DNA from: Balneolales bacterium
GTDB taxonomy: Bacteria; Bacteroidota; Rhodothermia; Balneolales; HLUCCA01
Direction of reading: 5' to 3'
Assembly: GCA_022565415.1 (NCBI GenBank)
Contig: JAIUMT010000005.1
Span: 1-24,156, forward strand
Length of the DNA stretch: 24,156 nt
The notes beneath the pieces are model-generated. The model ran no database searches, had not been told where the DNA came from, and was given only the letters and a program-made list of their open reading frames with translations. Made by a program: the position numbers and the translations under genes. Below are positions 14,498-22,910 of this stretch, in pieces; positions within the stretch are counted from its first letter, which is position 1, and each line of letters opens with the position of its first letter.

Positions 14498-15633
14498 TGT
14501 TGTACTGGCTACTTGATTTAATACAGGTGACGTACGATCCTCCAGGATTTGGGGTTTTTGGATTTATTACGGTTCGTAGTGCATTGGCAGCGGTAACAGC
14601 ACTGATAATTTCCCTCATTTTTGGTGGAAGAATTATAAACTGGCTTAAAGGAATGCAGCTCAAAGAGACCGTGCGAACGGATATTGGCCTCGATTCGCAC
14701 CTTTCAAAAGCTGGAACGCCGAGCATGGGCGGCATTATTATCATCCTCGGAACCGTAATTCCTACCTTGCTTTGGATGAGGCTCGATAGTCCGTATTTAT
14801 TCCCAATTGTATTCGTGGTACTCGCTCTAGGCGCCGTCGGTTTTGTAGATGATTACATCAAAATCATCAAAAAGGACAAAAAAGGATTGATGGGTCGATT
14901 TAAAATCGCGGGTCAGGTTACTGTTGGTATCGTCGTGGCGTCGTTCTTGTATTTCCACCCCGATTTTCAGGGGTACAACACCATCAGCACGGTTCCATTT
15001 TTGAAGGATGTGAATATCGATTATGCGTTTTTAGGTGAATCGCTGGGTTGGGTGGTGTTTTTTCCGCTGGTCATTTTTGTGATTACGGGCGTGAGCAACG
15101 CTGTAAACTTAACCGACGGACTCGACGGACTCGCAACCGGAACATCCGCAATTGCGGCAATGGCATTAGCAATTCTGGCCTACGTTTCGGGTCGGGTCGA
15201 TTTCTCGAACTTTCTGGACATTATTTACCTTCCGGGCGCGGGTGAACTCACCGTTTTCTGCTCGGCGATGGTCGGAGCCTGCTTCGGATTCCTCTGGTAC
15301 AATACCTATCCTGCTGAGGTTTTCATGGGCGACACCGGGTCGTTGGCACTCGGCGGATCCATCGCTGCCGTGGCTTTGATGGTGCACAAAGAACTTCTAC
15401 TTCCGATTCTATGCGGCGTTTTTGTGATCGAAACACTTTCTGTAATTCTGCAGACCGGCTATTTCAAGTACACAAAGAAGCAAACAGGCGTCGGACAACG
15501 ATTATTTCTGATGGCGCCCATACATCATCATTTCGAGAAGAAAGGCTGGGCAGAACCCAAGATTGTTGTTCGATTCTGGATCATCGCCATATTACTGGCC
15601 ATTTTCACCATTGTAACTCTGAAACTGCGATAA
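14497..15633 (+). CDS. mraY: Phospho-MurNAc-pentapeptide-transferase MraY
   Basis: A 378-residue polytopic inner-membrane enzyme that transfers phospho-MurNAc-pentapeptide to undecaprenyl phosphate, forming lipid I. About ten hydrophobic segments are visible. The magnesium and substrate motifs are in place: FVDDYIK (D118-D119), NAVNLTDGLDGLA (202-213), FMGDTGSLALGG (D279) and the PIHHHFE loop (H343-H345). The SKAGTPSMGG segment near residue 70 is also conserved. It is joined to murE by TAATG with a strong Shine-Dalgarno site, and murD starts directly after its stop codon. Confidence 0.97.
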   Translation: MLYWLLDLIQVTYDPPGFGVFGFITVRSALAAVTALIISLIFGGRIINWLKGMQLKETVRTDIGLDSHLSKAGTPSMGGIIIILGTVIPTLLWMRLDSPYLFPIVFVVLALGAVGFVDDYIKIIKKDKKGLMGRFKIAGQVTVGIVVASFLYFHPDFQGYNTISTVPFLKDVNIDYAFLGESLGWVVFFPLVIFVITGVSNAVNLTDGLDGLATGTSAIAAMALAILAYVSGRVDFSNFLDIIYLPGAGELTVFCSAMVGACFGFLWYNTYPAEVFMGDTGSLALGGSIAAVALMVHKELLLPILCGVFVIETLSVILQTGYFKYTKKQTGVGQRLFLMAPIHHHFEKKGWAEPKIVVRFWIIAILLAIFTIVTLKLR

Positions 15634-16995
15634 ATGAACGTACGAGACCAACATATTGTGGTTATTGGAGCTGCTAAAAGCGGCTTGGCTGTGGCACGTT
15701 TACTTCGCGAGAATGGTGCTCACGTTTTTGTGACGGATGCCAGCACGATTCGTGATCATGATCAACAGTTGCTGAAAACAGACAATATTGAGTTTGAGGC
15801 GGGCGGACATTCGCAGCGCGCGTACGAGGGCTCTTTTGCAGTTGTAAGTCCGGGTGTTCCCGACGACGCACCCATCATGCAGGCGTATATGCACGCCGGA
15901 AAAGCAATTTATTCCGAAATAGAGGTCGCTTCTTGGTTCTGTGAAGCACAAATTATCGCCATTACGGGTAGCAACGGAAAAACGACGGTTACCTCCTGGC
16001 TCGAACATGTCTGGAGAACAGCTTCGTTAACACATGTGGTTGCGGGTAATATCGGTGTCGCATTTTCGGATGTCGTTGCAAGTACTTCCAAGGATGATTG
16101 GGCATTACTTGAAGTCAGCAGTTTCCAACTCGACCACATCGACACGTTCAAACCGGCCATCAGTTGTATCCTGAACATCACTCCCGATCACCTCGATCGC
16201 TACGAGAATCTGTTCGCCAAATATGCTGCATCCAAAATGCGCATCATGGAAAATCAGACCGAAACCGACATTTTTATTACCTGGAACGAAGACCATGTTG
16301 TAGAATCGATTCTCGAGGAGTCGGAACAAGCGACGAAAGGGCCACAAATTTGGCGTTTTTCTTCCCAATCGGAGGTCGACAATGGCATATTCGTACGCGA
16401 GAACGAAATCATATTTCAGTTTGATGGTCAGGAAGAATACCTAATGAATGTGGGCGATATCGCGCTTCCAGGCCGACATAATCTGCACAATGGACTCGCA
16501 ACCGCGCTGGTGGCCCGAGCCGCTGGTATCGCGACCGAGCATATTCGTCATGCACTTAACACTTTTGAGGGTGTCGAACATCGCCTCGAACTGGTGCGCG
16601 AGTTTAATGGCGTTCGGTACATCAACGATAGCAAAGCAACCAACGTCGATGCCGTGTGGTACGCGTTGGATAGCATTCGAGTGCCTGCGGTCCTCATTAT
16701 GGGCGGACGTGACAAAGGCAACGACTACTCCTCGATTATCCCATTGGTACAAGAAAAAGTTCACACACTGATTGCAATTGGGGAAGCTCAGGCCAAACTA
16801 AAAGCTCAGTTCGCTGAGATCGTGAATGATTTCAGAACAGCAGAATCAATGGAAGAAGCTGTTAAAGTAGCAAAATCGCTAGCGAAGAGCGGTGAGGTTG
16901 TGATGCTGAGTCCGGCTTGTGCCTCATTCGATATGTACAGCGATTACATGCACCGCGGAGAAATGTTCAGAAACGCAGTCGAGCAATTAACATGA
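15634..16995 (+). CDS. murD: UDP-MurNAc-L-alanine:D-glutamate ligase MurD
   Basis: A 453-residue Mur ligase that adds D-glutamate to UDP-MurNAc-L-Ala. The N-terminal Rossmann-like domain starts VVIGAAKSGLAVARLL (9-24). The ATP loop TGSNGKTT is at 111-118. LLEVSSFQLD, NITPDHLDRY, the NDSKATNVDA motif and the C-terminal LSPACASFDMYSDYMHRGEMF segment are standard MurD marks. It starts at the base after the mraY stop (no spacer) and ends in a four-base ATGA overlap with ftsW. Confidence 0.97.
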   Translation: MNVRDQHIVVIGAAKSGLAVARLLRENGAHVFVTDASTIRDHDQQLLKTDNIEFEAGGHSQRAYEGSFAVVSPGVPDDAPIMQAYMHAGKAIYSEIEVASWFCEAQIIAITGSNGKTTVTSWLEHVWRTASLTHVVAGNIGVAFSDVVASTSKDDWALLEVSSFQLDHIDTFKPAISCILNITPDHLDRYENLFAKYAASKMRIMENQTETDIFITWNEDHVVESILEESEQATKGPQIWRFSSQSEVDNGIFVRENEIIFQFDGQEEYLMNVGDIALPGRHNLHNGLATALVARAAGIATEHIRHALNTFEGVEHRLELVREFNGVRYINDSKATNVDAVWYALDSIRVPAVLIMGGRDKGNDYSSIIPLVQEKVHTLIAIGEAQAKLKAQFAEIVNDFRTAESMEEAVKVAKSLAKSGEVVMLSPACASFDMYSDYMHRGEMFRNAVEQLT

Positions 16996-18188
16996 TATTC
17001 TCACCATCACATAGAAGCGACCATTCCTTCATCGTGGACCAATCCAACGATGAGGTAGCAGGACGTGCGGGTTACAGCGACCGATGGATTCTGGTTGGTG
17101 TTATCGCTTTGGCCATTTTCGGCGTTCTGGCAGTGTTTTCATCCACAGCTTACTTCGCGGAACTTAAGAACACCACGGCTCAGGCTATGTTGGTCAGTCA
17201 CTTATTTAAGGTGATAATTGCATTGTTCGCCTTGGTGCTTTTTTCAAAAATCGATTATCGAATCGTCCTGAAATTCGCGATGCCGGTTCTGGTAATCAGC
17301 TGGGTGTTGCTCATAATTGTAGCGTTGTACGGAAACGAAGTTTGGGGAGCAAAACGATTCATAAACGTAGCCGGATTCTCGTTTCAGCCCTCTTCCCTGG
17401 CCACAGTTGCGCTTTTGGCCCACCTGGTGTACATGACCGAAAAGAAAGTCGCTCAGCAAAAGATGCACTCGTTTTCGGCGGCATTTATGCCCATGATGAT
17501 CTACATCCTGATAACCTGTGCACTTATCGGAATCGAAGATTTCTCAAGTGCCGGCGTTCTGATGGGTTTGAGTCTGATGGTGATGTTTATGGGTGGGGTG
17601 AATAAGTTACATATCGGCGCACTTATGTTGCTGGGGATTATCGGAGCAGGCGTTCTGATTAGCTCAACCGACGCCCGAAAAGCCCGCGTTACCAACTATT
17701 TCGAACAAGTGGTCCACATCAGCAGCGATCGTCTTGAAGGCGGGGCGGGTTACCAGTCACAACAGGCTCATATCGCCATCGCTCGCGGTCAGCTTACCGG
17801 AGTTGGAATGGGTAAAAGTGCCCAGCGCGACTTCCTCCCGGCGCCATACAACGATTTCATTTTTGCCATCATCGCCGAAGAATATGGCATTATCGGAGCT
17901 AGTCTCATACTCATTCTGTTCACGTTAATTTTGCTCCGGGGCGTTGTTTACGTTGCCCGAAATGCGCAAACCATAAGCGGATCGTTGCTGGCGACTACGT
18001 TCACCGTCGCCTTCGTGATCTACGGTTACGTGAATGCGGCCGTTGCCACAGGACTATTCCCCGTCACCGGACTTCCCATGCCATTTGTAAGCTACGGAGG
18101 CACGAGCATGCTCGTTTCCGGCATGATGATCGGCGTCGTTATGAATATTTCCAAAAACAAACCTCAACGCAAACCAACCCTTTTTTAA
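16992..18188 (+). CDS. ftsW: Septal peptidoglycan glycosyltransferase FtsW
   Basis: A 398-residue SEDS-family polytopic membrane protein that polymerises lipid II at the septum together with FtsI. I chose the ATG at 16992, inside a four-base overlap with the murD stop, because the open frame upstream of it lies entirely within murD. Ten transmembrane segments are expected. SEDS marks visible are WGAKRFINVAGFSFQPSSLA, the long periplasmic-loop region GAGYQSQQAHIAIARGQLTG, FIFAIIAEEYGIIG containing the catalytic-type Asp/Glu neighbourhood, and the C-terminal FVSYGGTSML. It could be confused with RodA, but its place between murD and murG and next to ftsI supports FtsW. Confidence 0.95.
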   Translation: MIFSPSHRSDHSFIVDQSNDEVAGRAGYSDRWILVGVIALAIFGVLAVFSSTAYFAELKNTTAQAMLVSHLFKVIIALFALVLFSKIDYRIVLKFAMPVLVISWVLLIIVALYGNEVWGAKRFINVAGFSFQPSSLATVALLAHLVYMTEKKVAQQKMHSFSAAFMPMMIYILITCALIGIEDFSSAGVLMGLSLMVMFMGGVNKLHIGALMLLGIIGAGVLISSTDARKARVTNYFEQVVHISSDRLEGGAGYQSQQAHIAIARGQLTGVGMGKSAQRDFLPAPYNDFIFAIIAEEYGIIGASLILILFTLILLRGVVYVARNAQTISGSLLATTFTVAFVIYGYVNAAVATGLFPVTGLPMPFVSYGGTSMLVSGMMIGVVMNISKNKPQRKPTLF

Positions 18189-18197
18189 TCCCACTTG

Positions 18198-19325
18198 ATG
18201 AATAACCCATCCACATATCGTGTACTAATGGCAGCAGGCGGCACAGGCGGACATGTCTATCCGGCTATTGCTATTGCTGATGCCATCAAAGATCTGGTTC
18301 CCGGAGCGGACATCAGATTTGCGGGCACACGCACGCACATGGAGTGGAATGCGGTTCCGAAAGCGGGATACAAAATCGAGCCCATCTGGATTAGCGGATT
18401 CCACCGGAGAATAACCGTTCAAAACCTGCTATTTCCGATAAAACTCATCATCAGTTTACTTCAAAGCTGGAATATTCTTCGAAAATTTAAGCCCGACGTT
18501 GTGGTTTGTTGCGGCGGATATGTATCGGGTCCGATTGGAAGAGTCGCAGGATTCATGAAAATTCCGCTAATGTTGCAAGAGCAAAATAGTTATCCGGGTG
18601 TGACCAACCGCTTACTCGGCAAAAGTGCATCCCTCATTTTTACCGCATTCGACGAAGCTGCGCAATGGTTCCCTAAAGAGAAAGTGCGTCAGACCGGCAA
18701 TCCGGTGCGAAAAGACGTCGCCAACGGGAATCGTTCAATTGCATCCACGAAATTCGCCTTTAACACCAATCAGAAAACGGTTCTGATTATGGGTGGCAGC
18801 GGCGGAGCCAAGTCACTCAACGACGCGATGGAGCGTCATTTAGACGAACTTCACAACAAATACGAGCTTCAGATTATCTGGCAATGCGGCAAAAACTACC
18901 TCCCTCAGCTAAGAGAGCGAATTATTGAGTGCAAATATCCGAATTTGCGGTTAACTGATTTCCTCGACAACATGCCCGGCGTGTATGCATTGGCAGATGT
19001 GATCGTTTGCAGAGCCGGTGCGGGCACCATTGCAGAGCTGATGGTCACCGGATCGGTATCGGTATTGGTTCCATCGCCCTATGTAGCTGGTAATCATCAA
19101 TTTAAAAACGCGAAAGCGGTGGTCGACAAAGGCGCAGCTGAAATGGTTCCGGATGAAAATCTTGGAGAAATGTTGCCCGAAGTTATAATCCGACTGCTAG
19201 CCGATCGTTCAAAAAGCAATGCAATGTCGGAGGTGGCCCGAAACTTAGCCGCTCCAAACGCATCGACTGAGATTGCAAAACAAATTATATCGGTAACGAC
19301 TGCCGGAAAATCACTCGAAAATTAA
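18198..19325 (+). CDS. murG: Lipid II synthase, GlcNAc transferase MurG
   Basis: A 375-residue GT28 glycosyltransferase on the inner face of the membrane; it adds GlcNAc to lipid I to make lipid II. The N-terminal GGTGGHVYPAIAIADAI (14-30), GGSGGAKSLND (199-209) and the UDP-GlcNAc motif CRAGAGTIAELM (271-282) are present. A TTG at 18195 is in frame one codon earlier, but ATG at 18198 gives the usual N-terminus. It follows ftsW by 9 bases and precedes murC by 6. Confidence 0.96.
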   Translation: MNNPSTYRVLMAAGGTGGHVYPAIAIADAIKDLVPGADIRFAGTRTHMEWNAVPKAGYKIEPIWISGFHRRITVQNLLFPIKLIISLLQSWNILRKFKPDVVVCCGGYVSGPIGRVAGFMKIPLMLQEQNSYPGVTNRLLGKSASLIFTAFDEAAQWFPKEKVRQTGNPVRKDVANGNRSIASTKFAFNTNQKTVLIMGGSGGAKSLNDAMERHLDELHNKYELQIIWQCGKNYLPQLRERIIECKYPNLRLTDFLDNMPGVYALADVIVCRAGAGTIAELMVTGSVSVLVPSPYVAGNHQFKNAKAVVDKGAAEMVPDENLGEMLPEVIIRLLADRSKSNAMSEVARNLAAPNASTEIAKQIISVTTAGKSLEN

Positions 19326-19331
19326 TGAATC

Positions 19332-20741
19332 ATGAGTAAATCCATACAAACACAACCCATTTTCGGCGCAACACGGCATATTCACATGGTGGGTATTGGT
19401 GGAATCGGAATGAGTGGTATGGCCGAAATTCTGCTTCTGCGCGGATTTAAAGTCAGCGGGTCGGATGGAAGCCTGGGCGAAACTACCGAGCGGCTTCAAA
19501 AACTGGGTGCAACGATCTATCAGGGTCACCACGCCGAGAACATCGACGGCGCCGATGTAGTGGTGTACACGAGCGCTGTTCGCGCCGAAGACAATATCGA
19601 AACCAGCACTGCCATCGCGCGCAAAGTTCCGGTTATTAAACGATCGGAAATGCTTGCCGAGCTGATGCGAATGAAATACGGTATCGGAATTGCGGGTACG
19701 CACGGAAAAACCACCACCACAACCATGACCGGGCTTGTGGTTCAATCTGGAAGTTTTGATCCGACGATTGTAGTCGGTGGACGCGTTCACAGTTTCGACA
19801 AGACCAACGCCGTTGTTGGTAAAGGCGATATTTTCATCGTTGAGGCCGACGAATACGATCGAACCTTCCTCAAACTGACTCCGTCGATGGTGGTTATCAC
19901 CAATATCGATGTCGAGCACCTGGACATTTACCGCGACGAAGACGACATCAAAGACGCCTTTGTTCAGTTCGCCAACAGCATTCCATTTTACGGAGTGGCG
20001 GTGGTATGTCTGGATAATCCGAATGTTCGCAGTGTGATTCCGCGCATTAAACGACGAATTCTGACTTACGGAGTGACACCTCAGGCACGACTTCGGGCCG
20101 AGAAAATCACCTCGAGCGGCATGAATACCACCTTTGAAGTAAAATTTGATGGCAAGTTACTCGGCACAGTCGAGCTTAACGCTCCCGGCGATCACAATAT
20201 CAAAAACGCGTTGGCTTCCATCGGAATTGGTCTCGAGTTGGGAATGAAATTCGAAGATATTCAAACCGGATTGAAACGATACAGCGGTGTTTTCAGACGA
20301 TTTCAGGTGAAGTCCGAAACTAAAGGCATTACGCTGATTGACGACTACGCTCACCATCCGACCGAAGTAAAAGCGACACTTCAAGCGGCGCGGGCGGGCT
20401 GGCCAGAGCATCGGTTAGTAGCCGTATTTCAACCCCATTTATACTCGCGAACCCAGCAGTTATTCGATGAATTCGGCATGTCATTCTTTGATGCGGATGT
20501 ACTTGTTGTTACGGATGTTTATCCGTCGCGGGAAGCTCCGATCGAGGGCGTAACCGGCAAATTAATTGCCGATGCAGCTGCCTCCTTCGGACACAAAAAT
20601 GTGATTTATGTAGAAGACAAAAAGGACATTCCGGCCAAATTGCAAGAGTTTTGCACCAAAGGCGACATGGTAATAACGATGGGTGCCGGCGATATCTACA
20701 AATATGGCGATCAATTCGGAAAGATTTTAGGATCTAAATAA
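19332..20741 (+). CDS. murC: UDP-MurNAc:L-alanine ligase MurC
   Basis: A 469-residue Mur ligase that adds the first amino acid, L-alanine, to UDP-MurNAc. The N-terminal GIGGIGMSGMAEILL (21-35), the ATP loop GTHGKTTTT (122-130), VEADEYDRTFL, and TLIDDYAHHPTEVKATL are MurC marks; the DDYAHHP motif distinguishes it from MurD, MurE and MurF. An ATG at 19325 overlaps the murG stop but leads to a stop after four codons, so 19332 is the start. It is followed by ftsQ after two bases; ddl and murB, often found here in proteobacteria, are absent. Confidence 0.96.
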   Translation: MSKSIQTQPIFGATRHIHMVGIGGIGMSGMAEILLLRGFKVSGSDGSLGETTERLQKLGATIYQGHHAENIDGADVVVYTSAVRAEDNIETSTAIARKVPVIKRSEMLAELMRMKYGIGIAGTHGKTTTTTMTGLVVQSGSFDPTIVVGGRVHSFDKTNAVVGKGDIFIVEADEYDRTFLKLTPSMVVITNIDVEHLDIYRDEDDIKDAFVQFANSIPFYGVAVVCLDNPNVRSVIPRIKRRILTYGVTPQARLRAEKITSSGMNTTFEVKFDGKLLGTVELNAPGDHNIKNALASIGIGLELGMKFEDIQTGLKRYSGVFRRFQVKSETKGITLIDDYAHHPTEVKATLQAARAGWPEHRLVAVFQPHLYSRTQQLFDEFGMSFFDADVLVVTDVYPSREAPIEGVTGKLIADAAASFGHKNVIYVEDKKDIPAKLQEFCTKGDMVITMGAGDIYKYGDQFGKILGSK

Positions 20742-20743
20742 GA

Positions 20744-21574
20744 ATGTACTGGAATTCAAAACATAGCGACCAGAATAACGTTTCGATGGGCCGGCGCATA
20801 ACGCCGAAAGAAGAGCCTACCGAGAAACGTGCGTCTAAGAAATTGCGGCTTCCGTCGTTCGATTTCAAGAAGTTCGGTACGTTGGTCGCAGTTTTGGTCA
20901 TTCTAGGCGGAGCTATCACACTCGGATATTTCTACCAATCGCAGAACGTGATTCGAAGTGTTGAGGTGATTGGAAATTATTTCACCGAGACCTCAGAAGT
21001 AATCACAAAAGGAAATATTCCGCTGAATGTCTCTCCCGATAGCGTTCGGTTTTTATCGGCATTAACCTCAATTGAAACCCTTCCCTACATTCGGGAAGCC
21101 AGCATTCGGGTAGGACAAACCGGTCGCGTTGCCATATCTGTAACCGAACGTGAGCCAATTGGCATGTTCATAAACGGCTCCCGAAAAGCATATATCGACG
21201 CAGATGGCGTGGTTTTACCTATCCGTCATGGTCGCGCTGCAGATGTTCCATTGGTTTACGGCATTAGCTGGTCGGCCAGACAAGACACCGTAAGCTCCCG
21301 GGCATTTATTCAGATTCGGGACTTCCTCACCGAAGTTCAACGCATGCCGCTGGCATCGGCCACATTATCTGAAATAGCCTGGACCACCGACGAAGGCATC
21401 GTCGCGTTAAGTCACGAAAACGGCATCCGACTGGTATTCGGAAACGATCGTTTCAGCGACTCCATCCGCAACTGGGATCTGTTTTATAAACAAGTAGTAA
21501 CCACCCGCGGACCCGAAAATTTCACGAGCATCGACCTGCGCTATAACGGGCAAATCGTAACCCGAGAATCATAA
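20744..21574 (+). CDS. ftsQ: Cell division protein FtsQ/DivIB
   Basis: A 276-residue bitopic membrane protein: a basic cytoplasmic N-terminus (about 1-43), one transmembrane segment (about 44-64), then a POTRA domain (about 69-140, starting IRSVEVIGNYFTETSEVI) and a beta-rich FtsQ/DivIB domain containing VAISVTEREPIGMF and YIDADGVVLP, both family landmarks. With FtsL and FtsB it forms the complex that licenses FtsWI. It follows murC by two bases; another in-frame ATG at codon 15 is possible, but the first fits the operon spacing. No ftsB-like gene is in the window. Confidence 0.93.
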   Translation: MYWNSKHSDQNNVSMGRRITPKEEPTEKRASKKLRLPSFDFKKFGTLVAVLVILGGAITLGYFYQSQNVIRSVEVIGNYFTETSEVITKGNIPLNVSPDSVRFLSALTSIETLPYIREASIRVGQTGRVAISVTEREPIGMFINGSRKAYIDADGVVLPIRHGRAADVPLVYGISWSARQDTVSSRAFIQIRDFLTEVQRMPLASATLSEIAWTTDEGIVALSHENGIRLVFGNDRFSDSIRNWDLFYKQVVTTRGPENFTSIDLRYNGQIVTRES

Positions 21575-21624
21575 GTGCACAACCAATTACACAACGTTAG
21601 CAATACACCCAAACACAGAAGATC

Positions 21625-22875
21625 ATGGAAGAGCGAATCATAGTAGGACTAGACATCGGAACCACAAAGGTTTGCGCTGTAGTAGCGTCTATCACCGAGA
21701 ACAATCAGGTTAACATCCTAGGCGTTGGAAAGGCGGCAAGTGACGGATTAAACCGCGGCGTTGTCGTTAACATCGACAAAACCGTTAATGCCATTCGTAC
21801 GGCTGTAGAACAAGCTCAATTAGCCTCTGGCATTGAGGTAACTGCGGTGAATGTTGGTATTGCCGGAGATCATATTCGGAGTTTGCGCAGTAAAGGGGTG
21901 ATTACCATCAACAACCGCGACAACGAAATCATGATCAAGGATGTGGAGCGGTTGCTGGCAGATTGCAAAAACATTGCTCTCCCCTCCGACTATGAAATCA
22001 TCCACGTTGTGCCTCAAGAATTCATCGTCGACGGACAAGACGGAATCAGTGATCCGGTGGGTATGAGCGGCATGCGGATGGAAGCCGAAGTTCACATCAT
22101 AACCGGACTCGTTTCGGCTGTGAAAAACATGTATCGATGTGTAGAAAGGGCTGGATTTCAGGTTGCCGACCTCATGCTCGAGCCATTGGCATCATCCTAT
22201 GCCGTTCTCGAAGAGGAAGAGCGTGAAGCCGGCGTTGTGTTGGTCGATATCGGCGGAGGCACCACCGATGTGGCCATTATGCAGGATAACACCATTCGTC
22301 ATACTGCGGTAGTAGCAATTGCCGGACAAAAAGTTACCTATGATATCCGCATTGGACTGTCGGTTTTGGAAGATCAGGCCGAGAAGCTGAAACGCGACCA
22401 CGGGTTGTGTTACGCCGACCTCATCACCGAAGACGAAATTATTACTATTCCGGGCATCGCAGGTCGTCCGCCGAAAGAAATTAAGAAAAGCGTTCTGGCG
22501 AAGATCATTCAGGCGCGGATGGAGGAAATACTCGAAATCGTTGCCATTGAAATCAAGCGCAGTGGCTACGCGTCGCAACTCAGCGCGGGAGCAGTAATTA
22601 CCGGAGGCGGATCGCTGCTGGAAGGTATGTGTCCGCTGGCGAACGAAATCCTCGGTATGGATGCGAAAATTGGTCTGCCCCGAGGCCTCACCGGAGGACT
22701 GGTAAACGAAGTTAAAAGTCCCATTTACTCTACAGGAGTTGGGCTCGTGATGCATGCATTGCACGCGAAAACCCCACAGGTACAGGCGAGTTCAGCGTTA
22801 GGCAAAGGTGCGAGTACCGAAGATATCGTTTCGAAGATATCAGCCCGAATGAAGACCTGGTTCAAAGAATTTTAA
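21625..22875 (+). CDS. ftsA: Cell division actin-like protein FtsA
   Basis: A 416-residue actin-fold ATPase that tethers FtsZ to the membrane. The phosphate-1 loop GLDIGTTKVCAVV (8-20), phosphate-2 loop DIGGGTTDVAI (208-218), and adenosine motif VITGGGSLLEG are present, with the FtsA-specific 1C subdomain between the first two. The C-terminus ISKARMKTW-like segment (about 401-416, ending ARMKTWFKEF) is the amphipathic membrane-targeting helix. A 50-base gap separates it from ftsQ, and 35 bases separate it from ftsZ. Length is normal. Confidence 0.96.
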   Translation: MEERIIVGLDIGTTKVCAVVASITENNQVNILGVGKAASDGLNRGVVVNIDKTVNAIRTAVEQAQLASGIEVTAVNVGIAGDHIRSLRSKGVITINNRDNEIMIKDVERLLADCKNIALPSDYEIIHVVPQEFIVDGQDGISDPVGMSGMRMEAEVHIITGLVSAVKNMYRCVERAGFQVADLMLEPLASSYAVLEEEEREAGVVLVDIGGGTTDVAIMQDNTIRHTAVVAIAGQKVTYDIRIGLSVLEDQAEKLKRDHGLCYADLITEDEIITIPGIAGRPPKEIKKSVLAKIIQARMEEILEIVAIEIKRSGYASQLSAGAVITGGGSLLEGMCPLANEILGMDAKIGLPRGLTGGLVNEVKSPIYSTGVGLVMHALHAKTPQVQASSALGKGASTEDIVSKISARMKTWFKEF

Positions 22876-22910
22876 AAAACATCAAAAGCAATCAAAAGTA
22901 GGAGAACACC

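Noticed and set aside
16917..16991. Longer FtsW start within murD
   Set aside because: The extra 25 residues are an out-of-frame reading of murD codons; the ATG at 16992 in the ATGA overlap fits the operon.
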